DNA of 5,273 nucleotides from an uncultured Pseudomonadota bacterium (lineage in GTDB: Bacteria; Pseudomonadota; Gammaproteobacteria; Burkholderiales; Thiobacillaceae), in the NCBI GenBank assembly GCA_903918705.1, contig CAIXFP010000532.1, forward strand, positions 1 to 5,273, read 5' to 3'. How positions within the stretch are numbered: the first letter of the stretch is position 1; the number at the start of each line of letters is the position of its first letter. Both the position numbers and the translations under genes were made by a program. The notes below the pieces were generated by a model. It was given only the letters and a program-made list of their open reading frames with translations. It had not been told where the DNA came from and ran no database searches. This document shows, in pieces, positions 1 through 4,989 of the stretch.

Positions 1-1
1 C

Positions 2-610
2 GATCGCGCCATCATCACCGCCGAGAAAACCCGCGGCGAACACGATTTCGACCTGCGCTATCTCGCCCCCTATCGCGATCTGGCCACCGCCTACGCCCAC
101 GACAACGGTCTCGACGAAGCCTGGGTGTTCGGCCTGATGCGCCAGGAATCCCGCTTCGTCGACTATGCCCGTTCCGGCGTCGGCGCTCGCGGCCTGATGC
201 AGATCATGCCCGCCACCGCGAAATGGATCGCCCGCCAGCTCGGCCTCGGCCGCCGCGCCCAGAAAAAGGTCGCCAGCCCGGAAACCAACATTCGCTTCGG
301 CACCTTCTACCTGAAGCGTATCTACCTATCCCTCGACCAGTCACCGGTGCTGGCCACCGCCGCCTACAACGCCGGGCCGGGCCGGGCGCGCAAGTGGCAG
401 GCTGCCGTGCCCCTGGAAGGCGCCATCTACGTGGAAAGCATTCCCTTCGCCGAGACCCGCGAATACGTCAAGAAGGTACTGGCCAACGCCATGTTCTACC
501 GCAACCGCTTCGGCGGAGAGGCGCGCCCCCTGAAGGATCGCCTGGGCACCATCGCGGCGCGCAATCCCGGCCAGCCGGTGTCCGAGGACGAAACTGCGCC
601 GGCGCCTTAG
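2..610 (+). CDS. slt: Soluble lytic murein transglycosylase, C-terminal part (5' end outside window)
   Basis: This periplasmic enzyme cleaves the MurNAc-GlcNAc bond of peptidoglycan and leaves 1,6-anhydro-MurNAc ends, for wall turnover and recycling. The frame is open from base 2, giving 202 residues before TAG at 608-610; the start and any signal peptide lie upstream. Numbering from the first full codon, the goose-lysozyme-like SLT domain spans about residues 22-165. It contains GLMRQESRF, with the catalytic glutamate at residue 49, then GVGARGLMQIMPATA and later AAYNAGPGRARKW, the three signature blocks of the Slt family in the right order. The stretch LRYLAPYRDLATAYA before the domain fits the linker of Slt70-like enzymes, so the missing part is probably the long helical superhelix domain. 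The tail after about residue 170 is acidic, Pro/Ala-rich and poorly conserved. Family assignment is very secure; Slt rather than a shorter MltC/EmtA-like enzyme is inferred from the linker and gene order. Confidence 0.93.
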   Translation, partial: DRAIITAEKTRGEHDFDLRYLAPYRDLATAYAHDNGLDEAWVFGLMRQESRFVDYARSGVGARGLMQIMPATAKWIARQLGLGRRAQKKVASPETNIRFGTFYLKRIYLSLDQSPVLATAAYNAGPGRARKWQAAVPLEGAIYVESIPFAETREYVKKVLANAMFYRNRFGGEARPLKDRLGTIAARNPGQPVSEDETAPAP

Positions 611-656
611 CCGGTAGTCGAGCCTCCTCTCGTGGCTCTCACCGGTCCCGCGGCCC

Positions 657-699
657 CTCTCTGTTAATTGTGCACAACCTGTGCACAATTAACAGAGAG
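657..699. repeat. Perfect 20-bp inverted repeat with nested TGTGCACA palindromes
   Basis: The left arm CTCTCTGTTAATTGTGCACA (657-676) and its exact reverse complement (680-699) are separated by only 3 bases. CCGCG (648-652) and CGCGG (701-705) can extend the stem across a small internal loop. Each arm itself contains the palindrome TGTGCACA (669-676 and 680-687), with centres 11 bp apart, about one helical turn. There is no T-run directly after the right arm, so a classical intrinsic terminator is not obvious. It could be a double operator for a dimeric regulator, a cruciform or RNA hairpin protecting the slt 3' end, or a rho-independent-like structure. It lies 46 bases after the slt stop and about 100 bases before a possible small gene. 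The repeat is certain; its function is unknown. Confidence 0.9.
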
Positions 700-701
700 T
701 C

Positions 702-734
702 GCGGAAAGCGCCGAGAACCGGCTATTTTTCCGC
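702..734 (+). terminator. Weak candidate terminator hairpin after slt
   Basis: GCGGAAA (702-708) pairs with TTTCCGC (728-734). Inside it GCCG (711-714) pairs with CGGC (720-723), followed by TATTTTT (724-730). The GC stem is only four pairs and the T-run also takes part in the outer stem. It could end slt transcription together with the large palindrome just upstream, but the structure is weak. Confidence 0.25.
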
Positions 735-797
735 AAACTCGCGCATGAGTATGGCCTGTAGTCTGATCACTCCATCCATTTTACTTAGGAGTAGAAC

Positions 798-911
798 ATG
801 CATTATCGGATTCAGGTGGCTACGTCGCGTGGGCACTGGGAGCTAATAGTTGAAATCAGCCTGCGTTTTGGACACGGGCGCAGACACGGGAAAAAGCGCG
901 GCAATGACTGA
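798..911 (+). CDS. Possible small protein (37 aa) overlapping the cca start
   Basis: An ATG at 798 follows AGGAG (787-791) with a 6-base gap, the best ribosome binding site in this part of the window. The frame runs 37 codons to TGA at 909-911, so it ends 8 bases inside cca (ATG 904). The product begins MHYRIQVATSRGHWELIVEI and ends in a basic stretch (RFGHGRRHGKKRGND). I do not recognise it, and no signal peptide or membrane segment is visible. The first half, up to an in-frame region near TAATAG (844-849, out of frame), looks more protein-like than the Arg/Lys/Gly-rich end, so it could be the truncated start of a longer former gene. It could also be a leader whose translation delivers ribosomes to cca, which has a poor binding site of its own. 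The overlap supports coupling only if the frame is really translated. Confidence 0.4.
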   Translation: MHYRIQVATSRGHWELIVEISLRFGHGRRHGKKRGND

Positions 912-2124
912 CATCACCTCCTATATCGTCGGCGGCGCCGTGCGCGACGGCCTGCTGGGCCTGCCGGTACAGGACCGCGACCATGTGGTGGTGGGTGCCA
1001 CCCCGGAACAGATGCTGGCGTTGGGCTTCCGCCCGGTGGGCAAGGATTTTCCGGTGTTCCTGCATCCCCAGACCCACGAGGAATACGCCCTGGCCCGCAC
1101 CGAGCGGAAGACCGCGCGCGGCTACAAGGGCTTCGTGGTCCATGCCGATGTGGACGTGACCCTGGAGCAGGATCTGTTGCGTCGGGATCTGACCATCAAC
1201 GCCATGGCGCTGGCGGCCGACGGCAGCCTGATCGACCCCTACGGCGGTCGTGCCGACCTGGAGGCGCGAATATTCCGCCACGTTTCCGCCGCCTTCGCCG
1301 AGGATCCGGTGCGCATCCTGCGGGTGGCCCGCTTCGCCGCCCGCTTTCCCGCATTCACCCTGGCGCCGGAAACCCTGGAACTGATGCGTGCCATGGTTAC
1401 GGCCGGCGAAGTGGACGCACTGGTGGCGGAACGGGTCTGGCAGGAACTCGCGCGCGGCCTCATGGAGGCGACACCGTCGCGCATGTTCCGCATGTTGCGT
1501 GAGTGCGGCGCGCTGGCGCGACTGCTGCCAGAAGTGGACCGCCTGTTCGGGGTGCCGCAGCCGCCGCAGCACCACCCGGAAATCGACACCGGCGAACACG
1601 TGCTGCTGGTCATCGACGCTGCTGCTCGGGACGGCTTGAGCCTGCCGGCGCGGGTGGCGGCCCTGCTGCACGACCTGGGCAAGGGTGCGACGCCGCCGGA
1701 ATTCTTGCCCAAGCACCACGGCCATGAGGGGCGCGGCGTCGATCTGGTGAAAACCGTGTGCGAGCGCCTGCGCGCGCCCCAGGAATGCCGCGACCTGGCC
1801 GTTCTGGTGGCGCGCGACCACGGCAACGCGCACCGCGCCCTGGAGTTGCGCCCGGCCACCCTGCTGGAATTGCTGGAGAGGGTGGACGCCCTGCGCCGAC
1901 CGGACCGTTTCGAGGCTTTCCTCGGGGCTTGTGAAGCGGATTACCACGGCCGCGAAGGTTATCAGGGCAAGCCCTATCCCCAGGCCGAAGCTTTGCGCCT
2001 GGCTCTGACCGCGGCGCGTGGCGTCGATGCCGGGGCCATCGCCAGCCGGGCGCAAGCCGCCGCCATCCCCGAAGCCATCCGCCGCGCGCGGGTCACCGCC
2101 ATAGCCACCGCCATGCAGCCATGA
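904..2124 (+). CDS. cca: Multifunctional CCA-adding tRNA nucleotidyltransferase (with HD phosphohydrolase domain)
   Basis: This cytoplasmic enzyme adds or repairs the 3'-CCA of tRNAs from CTP and ATP without a nucleic-acid template. It has 406 residues from ATG 904, close to the roughly 412 of E. coli Cca. Class II motifs appear in order: GGAVRD (10-15), the metal-binding DRD (24-26), RRDLTINA (93-100) for ribose recognition, EDPVR (133-137), the amino-acid template that selects CTP or ATP, and ERVWQEL in the neck region. The HD domain includes HPEIDTGEH and LLHDLGKG (H256, D257), followed by HHGHEGRG. This is the signature of the bacterial form that also has 2',3'-cyclic phosphodiesterase, 2'-nucleotidase and phosphatase activities. 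ATG 904 is chosen because it places GGAVRD at the usual distance from the N-terminus; an in-frame TTG at 850 would add 18 non-conserved residues. The ribosome binding site before 904 is weak. The stop overlaps the next gene (ATGA, 2121-2124). Confidence 0.97.
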   Translation: MTDITSYIVGGAVRDGLLGLPVQDRDHVVVGATPEQMLALGFRPVGKDFPVFLHPQTHEEYALARTERKTARGYKGFVVHADVDVTLEQDLLRRDLTINAMALAADGSLIDPYGGRADLEARIFRHVSAAFAEDPVRILRVARFAARFPAFTLAPETLELMRAMVTAGEVDALVAERVWQELARGLMEATPSRMFRMLRECGALARLLPEVDRLFGVPQPPQHHPEIDTGEHVLLVIDAAARDGLSLPARVAALLHDLGKGATPPEFLPKHHGHEGRGVDLVKTVCERLRAPQECRDLAVLVARDHGNAHRALELRPATLLELLERVDALRRPDRFEAFLGACEADYHGREGYQGKPYPQAEALRLALTAARGVDAGAIASRAQAAAIPEAIRRARVTAIATAMQP

Positions 2125-2777
2125 CAGCAGAAATCGACCGCCTTTTCCCCACCCTTGCCGACCTGCCGACCGCCCTGGCACGCGAAGTCGAACGCCAGGC
2201 CCTGCCCATGAGCGCACCGGCGGGAGCCGCGCTGTTCGATGCCGGCATGGCCTGCCAGGCCCTGCCTCTGGTACTGTCGGGCAGCATCAAGGTGAGCAAG
2301 CGCGCCGAAAACGGTCGCGAGATTCGCCTCTACAGCGTGCATCCTGGGGAACTGTGCATCGTCACGGTGAGTTGCCTGCTCGGCGGCGACCCCTATCCCG
2401 CCACCGGTGTCGCGGAATCCGCCGTATCCGCCCTGGCGCTACCGCGCGCCCTGATCCTGCGCCTGGTGGCGGAGCATGCGCCGTTTCGGGAAATGGCCTT
2501 CAACCTGTTCGCGGAACGCCTCACCGGGCTCATGCAATTGGTGGAGGAAGTCGCCTTCCGCAAGCTGGATCAGCGCCTCGCCGCCTGGCTGCTGGAACGC
2601 GGCCCGCTGATCGCGGCCTCGCACCAGTCGGTGGCGGACGAGCTTGGCAGCGTGCGGGAAATCGTCTCGCGCCTGCTGAAACAGTTTGAAGAGGAAGGCA
2701 GCGTGCGCCTGGGCCGCGAGCGCATCGAGGTGTTGGCGCCGGCGATCCTCAAATTGCGGGCCGTAGGCAATCTGTAG
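2121..2777 (+). CDS. Crp/Fnr-family transcriptional regulator
   Basis: This is a cytoplasmic DNA-binding regulator of 218 residues, the usual family length. An N-terminal cyclic-nucleotide-binding-like beta-roll spans about 10-115, a dimerisation helix about 116-150 and a winged helix-turn-helix about 150-205. The recognition helix SVREIVSRLLKQF (177-189) carries E180, S183 and R184, the same E-x-x-S-R spacing as FNR, so a TTGAT-like half-site is plausible. It lacks the N-terminal cysteine cluster of FNR, so an iron-sulphur sensor is unlikely. In the phosphate-binding region the sequence is GELCIVTVSCLLGG (76-89), without the Arg-Ser that contacts cAMP in CRP, so cAMP binding is also unlikely. 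Cysteines C79 and C85 (and C45) could be redox or sulphur sensors; this is inference. The start ATG overlaps the cca stop and no separate promoter is evident, so translation is probably coupled to cca. The target genes are unknown. Confidence 0.93.
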   Translation: MTAEIDRLFPTLADLPTALAREVERQALPMSAPAGAALFDAGMACQALPLVLSGSIKVSKRAENGREIRLYSVHPGELCIVTVSCLLGGDPYPATGVAESAVSALALPRALILRLVAEHAPFREMAFNLFAERLTGLMQLVEEVAFRKLDQRLAAWLLERGPLIAASHQSVADELGSVREIVSRLLKQFEEEGSVRLGRERIEVLAPAILKLRAVGNL

Positions 2778-2781
2778 GTCC

Positions 2782-2824
2782 AAGCATTCTCACAAAATGC
2801 TTTGTACCACTACGACTTCGTAGT
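2782..2824. repeat. Two adjacent small hairpins after the Crp/Fnr gene
   Basis: AAGCATT (2782-2788) and AATGCTT (2796-2802) form a 7-bp stem with a 7-base loop. ACTACG (2809-2814) and CGTAGT (2819-2824) form a 6-bp stem with loop ACTT. They begin 4 bases after the stop codon. Neither is GC-rich nor followed by a T-run, so they are only weak candidates for ending the cca-regulator transcript; they might instead be the edge of an inserted sequence. Confidence 0.5.
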
Positions 2825-2858
2825 CCTCGGTCAGGAGTGAGTGATCTGAAAATCTCTC

Positions 2859-2895
2859 GGCCATGACGAAACCGGACTCCGATTCTGGCCATGAC
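2859..2895 (+). repeat. Short direct repeat GGCCATGAC
   Basis: GGCCATGAC occurs at 2859-2867 and again at 2887-2895, 28 bases apart, in a stretch (2825-2935) with no convincing coding frame on either strand. This could be chance or the remains of a repetitive intergenic element. No function is assigned. Confidence 0.35.
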
Positions 2896-2935
2896 AGCGA
2901 ATGCCTTTGCCGGTGTCGGGATGACAACTGAATAG

Positions 2936-3130
2936 CTGGAGGCGGGATTCAAACCGTTTCAGCAGGTTGATGGCAATGCCACTCGCCGCTTTGGCGGCCT
3001 GGGACTGGGCCTGGCTCTCACGGAGCATCTGGTCAAATTGATGGGTGGAAAACTTGCAGTGGAAAGCACAATTGGTGAAGGCACGACATTCAGTGTGGTG
3101 TTGCCTACTGGAATTAGTGCGACAACTTGA
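2936..3130 (+). pseudogene. Fragment of a sensor histidine kinase (C-terminal ATPase end)
   Basis: The frame is open from just after TAG at 2933-2935 to TGA at 3128-3130, and from about 2945 it reads as the last part of a histidine-kinase HATPase_c domain. FKPFQQVDGNATRRFGG corresponds to the F-box region of hybrid-type kinases, GLGLGLAL to the G2 ATP-lid glycines, and KLMGGKLAVESTIGEGTTFSVVLP to the conserved final strands. The phosphorylated-histidine helix, N box and G1 box are absent, and no start codon or binding site precedes it, so the piece cannot be a working kinase. Base composition is lower in GC than cca and its neighbours, which fits a foreign or decaying origin. After the homology only about six residues remain before the stop, the natural end for a non-hybrid kinase. 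The identification as a remnant is firm; the parent kinase and its signal cannot be told. Confidence 0.8.
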
Positions 3131-3253
3131 TGCTGTTACGTCGTGCAGGCTTGCCCGCTCGGCCACTTTCTCCGGGTTGAATACAGCGCCACTGGCGTCG
3201 GCACCTCGTCGTTTGCATCATCCCAAACGGTGGCGAGTCCTTCTGGCACTCCT
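3131..3253. other. Unassigned spacer between kinase remnant and recombinase fragment
   Basis: All six frames were read. The frames that stay open on either strand are rich in Arg, Ser and Pro and match nothing I recognise, including the region downstream of the catalytic domain of large serine recombinases. It is best viewed as decayed junction DNA. Confidence 0.4.
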
Positions 3254-3661
3254 TCAGGCCCAGGCAGGTGGCTTCCAGTTGCCCAACGATGATGGACCCT
3301 CGGCATAGGACTTCTTGTCCTGGATCCTGACGAGGGTGATGCCTGCCCGGACAATCTCGAAGATGAGGTTGACCGCCACCAGGGGCAGCGAGCGCGTCAG
3401 GAGGTCAAAGTCCTTCACCAGCAGGACACTGGACACTGCCTTGGGGCACCTTGCAAACTTGGTTGCATCGAAGAACAGCCCCAACGCGCCGTGCTCCGCG
3501 TACGACCGGGCGTACGCGGAGACGCCGAGGTGCTTGAAGGTGAACTGCTCATCAAGCTCAAGGCCATGTTCTTCGGCATACTGACGGGCCATGGCCACCT
3601 GCCGGCGGAGGCTGTCGCCATCGGCTTGGTGTACTGAAGAAAATCGGGTGTAGGCTCGCAT
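3254..3661 (-). pseudogene. Serine recombinase (resolvase/invertase) catalytic domain, truncated and probably inactive
   Basis: The 135-residue product begins MRAYTRFSSVHQADGDSLRR, the N-terminal signature of serine site-specific recombinases of the Resolvase family. Y4-x-R6-x-S8 matches the catalytic Arg and nucleophilic Ser of gamma-delta resolvase (R8, S10). The domain continues with EFTF-like QFTFKHLGVSAY (40-50), GALGLFF and SVLLVKDFDLLTRS (78-91). In active enzymes the last block reads LDRLSR; here D86 and R90 are kept but the arginine equivalent to R68 is L87, which should cripple catalysis. The protein stops after about one catalytic domain; the DNA-binding and recombinase domains of large members are missing, and no continuation is found in other frames downstream. 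There is no good ribosome binding site before ATG 3661. It is therefore most likely the remnant of an integrase or transposon recombinase, although expression of a domain-only protein cannot be excluded. Confidence 0.75.
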
Positions 3662-3676
3662 GCGTTAACACAAGGG

Positions 3677-3705
3677 GCATACGGTATGCGTAATAACACA
3701 TGTGT
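3677..3705. repeat. Two short palindromes upstream of the recombinase fragment
   Basis: GCATAC-G-GTATGC (3677-3689) and ACACATGTGT (3696-3705) lie 16-44 bases upstream of the recombinase ATG, in AT-richer sequence. They could be operator or recombination half-sites, but nothing in the sequence decides this. Confidence 0.4.
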
Positions 3706-3717
3706 GGGCTTTCGCGC

Positions 3718-3773
3718 CGTAACCCGACATATCCATAGTGTCGGGTTACGCGATAAAGCCGCTAACCCGACAT
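3718..3773. repeat. TAACCCGACA / TGTCGGGTTA repeat cluster with two alternative hairpins
   Basis: Three copies of one 10-mer alternate in orientation: TAACCCGACA at 3720-3729, its reverse complement TGTCGGGTTA at 3739-3748, and TAACCCGACA at 3763-3772. The first and second pair over 12 bp (3718-3729 with 3739-3750, 9-base loop). The second and third pair over 10 bp, plus GCG (3750-3752) with CGC (3760-3762). The two folds exclude each other. Stems built on TGTCGGGTTA...TAACCCGACA resemble small repeated intergenic palindromes common in proteobacterial genomes; this is from memory and needs a genome search. The cluster begins 7 bases downstream of the PAS-LuxR stop codon (minus strand), so it may serve as its transcription end or mRNA 3' stabiliser. 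Confidence 0.85.
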
Positions 3774-3779
3774 GCTGGC

Positions 3780-4487
3780 TTAGAGGTCGGACGCCACCAG
3801 TCCGGTGCGGATGGCGTAGCGGGTGAGGCCCGCCACGTCGTGGATGTTGAGACGCTGCATCAGTTGCGCGCGATGGCTTTCCACCGTCTTCACGCTGACA
3901 TGCAACTGGCCGGCAATTTCGCGGGTGGCAAAGCCGCGGGCGATCAGATGCAGGATCTCGCGTTGGCGCGGGGTCAGGCGGTCGTCCTGGTGAGTCTTGG
4001 CGCCAGGTTCCTCGGTGTGCAGGTAATCCTCGATGACACTGACCGCCTCGCGCAGGTTGGCGAGCACGGAACGGTGCTTCTGGCTGGCCTGGTTGAGAGC
4101 CTCCAGCGCCTGCTTCTGGGTGCTGACATCGGTGCAATAACCGACGAAGGCGATGCACTTGTTCTCGTTGTTGAACACCGGTTGGCCGTTTTTGAGCAAC
4201 CAGCGATAGCGGCCATCGCGGCGGCGCAGGCGACATTCCATGGTGAACGGAGACTTGCTCCGAATCGCGTCCGCCACCAAGCCATGCCAGGCGGTGGCAT
4301 CTTCCTGGTGCATCATGGACAGCCAGCCGTCGCCCATCGCATCTTCCAGCTTGCGCCCGGTAAAGTCCTGCCAGGCACGATTGACATGCTGACATTTCCC
4401 TTCCAAATCCGTCACCCAGATCAGTGTAGGTACGCAATCCAGGGCCCATTTCATTTCGGGGGTGAATTCCACGCCAAGTGTTTCCAT
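3780..4487 (-). CDS. PAS domain-containing LuxR-family transcriptional regulator
   Basis: The predicted 235-residue protein is a cytoplasmic one-component regulator. It has a PAS sensor domain at about residues 10-125 (from DCVPTLIWVTDLEG through WLLKNGQPVFNNENKC to the PAC-like FVGYCTDVSTQK), a helical linker at about 126-168, and a NarL/FixJ-type helix-turn-helix at 171-232 (LTPRQREILHLIARGFATREIA, then VSVKTVESHRAQLMQRLNI). It has no receiver domain, so the signal is probably sensed by PAS rather than received by phosphotransfer. ATG 4487 is chosen because AGGAG (4496-4500, minus strand) sits 8 bases before it. ATG 4493 is too close to that site and ATG 4508 has none. No membrane segment is present. 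The PAS ligand is unknown; no haem or flavin signature is evident. Its own targets may include the divergent DUF2892 gene, which is inference. Its TAA stop is followed closely by a hairpin-forming repeat cluster. Confidence 0.92.
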   Translation of the reverse strand: METLGVEFTPEMKWALDCVPTLIWVTDLEGKCQHVNRAWQDFTGRKLEDAMGDGWLSMMHQEDATAWHGLVADAIRSKSPFTMECRLRRRDGRYRWLLKNGQPVFNNENKCIAFVGYCTDVSTQKQALEALNQASQKHRSVLANLREAVSVIEDYLHTEEPGAKTHQDDRLTPRQREILHLIARGFATREIAGQLHVSVKTVESHRAQLMQRLNIHDVAGLTRYAIRTGLVASDL

Positions 4488-4557
4488 ATTCATGTCTCCT
4501 GAATCCATATATGTCGGCCTGTAAGCCGTTCCGGTAACCGCCTTCGCATCTCCTTAT

Positions 4558-4586
4558 ATCTTAAGTAGTAGTGTAAACCCGATAAA
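4558..4586 (-). promoter_or_regulatory. Weak candidate promoter for the PAS-LuxR gene
   Basis: On the minus strand, TTTATC (+ coordinates 4581-4586) and TAAGAT (4558-4563) are separated by 17 bases and resemble -35 and -10 boxes (3 of 6 and 4 of 6 consensus bases). The spacing is ideal but the match is modest. The -35 box overlaps the palindrome at 4578-4591, so a bound regulator there could block it. Confidence 0.25.
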
Positions 4587-4591
4587 TCGGG
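4578..4591. repeat. Palindrome CCCGAT-AA-ATCGGG
   Basis: This is a perfect 6-bp inverted repeat with a 2-base centre in the divergent intergenic region between the PAS-LuxR and DUF2892 genes. The symmetry suits a dimeric DNA-binding protein. No regulator can be assigned from sequence alone. Confidence 0.5.
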
Positions 4592-4630
4592 AAATGCCTG
4601 GGGTATTTAGTGCAGCGCACCACTTAGAAG

Positions 4631-4710
4631 GACATTGTCAGGCAAGGTTCCGGAATTTCTCGCGTGTAACCAATGTCACTGAGCCCGGCAGAGCTGATGC
4701 ATACTCTGCC
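4631..4710. repeat. Inverted repeats in the DUF2892 upstream region
   Basis: GACATTG (4631-4637) is mirrored by CAATGTC (4671-4677). GGCAGAG (4687-4693) is mirrored by CTCTGCC (4704-4710) with a 10-base loop. A third small stem, CTCC/GGAG (4715-4728), is followed by CCTTTTT just before the ribosome binding site. Together they leave room for an operator or a leader structure ahead of the small membrane protein gene, but no consensus promoter or FNR box is clear. Confidence 0.4.
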
Positions 4711-4754
4711 ACCACTCCTTATGCGGAGCCTTTTTACTTGATTGGAGGAATGTC

Positions 4755-4943
4755 ATGAAAGCGAATGTTGGTGGTATCGATCGTATCTTGCGCATCATCG
4801 TGGGCCTGGCCCTGATCGCCTGGGCAGCCGCTCTGGGTGGCCCGGTATGGGCCTGGATCGGCGTGGTGCCCCTGGCCACCGGCCTGGTCAAGTTTTGCGC
4901 GCTTTACCCCCTGCTGGGGATCAACACCTGCCCGAAAGACTGA
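4755..4943 (+). CDS. DUF2892 small inner-membrane protein (YgaP-type transmembrane domain)
   Basis: The product is 62 residues, typical for a stand-alone DUF2892 protein. It starts MKANVGGIDRILRIIVGLAL, with the N-V-G-x-x-D-R-x-x-R signature of the family, and has two hydrophobic helices at about 11-29 and 31-50 joined by a Gly-Pro turn. It ends with FCALYPLLGINTCPKD, including the family's two cysteines, C48 and C59. In YgaP this domain anchors a rhodanese that carries sulphur; here no rhodanese is attached or adjacent, so a role linked to sulphur or persulphide is only a family-based guess. GGAGG (4744-4748) sits 6 bases before ATG 4755, giving a strong start. It is transcribed alone: divergent from the PAS-LuxR gene and ended by a strong terminator. 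Confidence 0.92.
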   Translation: MKANVGGIDRILRIIVGLALIAWAAALGGPVWAWIGVVPLATGLVKFCALYPLLGINTCPKD

Positions 4944-4957
4944 CCTGCGGGTCGGCC

Positions 4958-4989
4958 ATGAAAAATGCCCCAGGCGGGGCGTTTTTCAT
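4958..4989. terminator. Bidirectional intrinsic terminator between DUF2892 gene and ilvA
   Basis: GCCCC (4967-4971) pairs with GGGGC (4976-4980) around loop AGGC. A T-G wobble and ATGAAAAA (4958-4965) pairing with TTTTTCAT (4982-4989) extend the stem. The A-run on one side and T-run on the other make it work in both directions. It starts 15 bases after the DUF2892 stop and contains the ilvA TGA (4986-4988, minus strand). Confidence 0.9.

Noticed and set aside
856..2217. Long minus-strand open frame (453 codons) opposite cca
   Set aside because: It is the antisense shadow of a GC-rich gene. The + strand carries every Cca motif, and the minus product is Gln/His/Arg/Gly-rich without a recognisable domain.
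3136..3354. Minus-strand frame that might continue the recombinase after a frameshift
   Set aside because: The 3' part does not read like the recombinase or zinc-ribbon domain of large serine recombinases in any frame, so a simple frameshift is not supported.
3718..3773. CRISPR-like array
   Set aside because: Only three 10-base copies in alternating orientation with unequal short spacers; this is a palindromic repeat cluster and no cas gene is nearby.
3415..4449. Minus-strand open frame of 344 codons across the PAS-LuxR and recombinase genes
   Set aside because: It is out of frame with both recognisable proteins on the same strand and has low-complexity Arg/Pro/Gly composition; it joins two unrelated genes.
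3738..4502. Plus-strand open frame of 254 codons opposite the PAS-LuxR gene
   Set aside because: The minus strand encodes clear PAS and LuxR domains with a good ribosome binding site; this frame is its shadow.
4491..4549. Possible 19-codon leader frame before the PAS-LuxR gene (minus strand)
   Set aside because: Its AAGGAG touches the ATG with no spacer, so initiation there is unlikely, and the peptide has no regulatory codon run.
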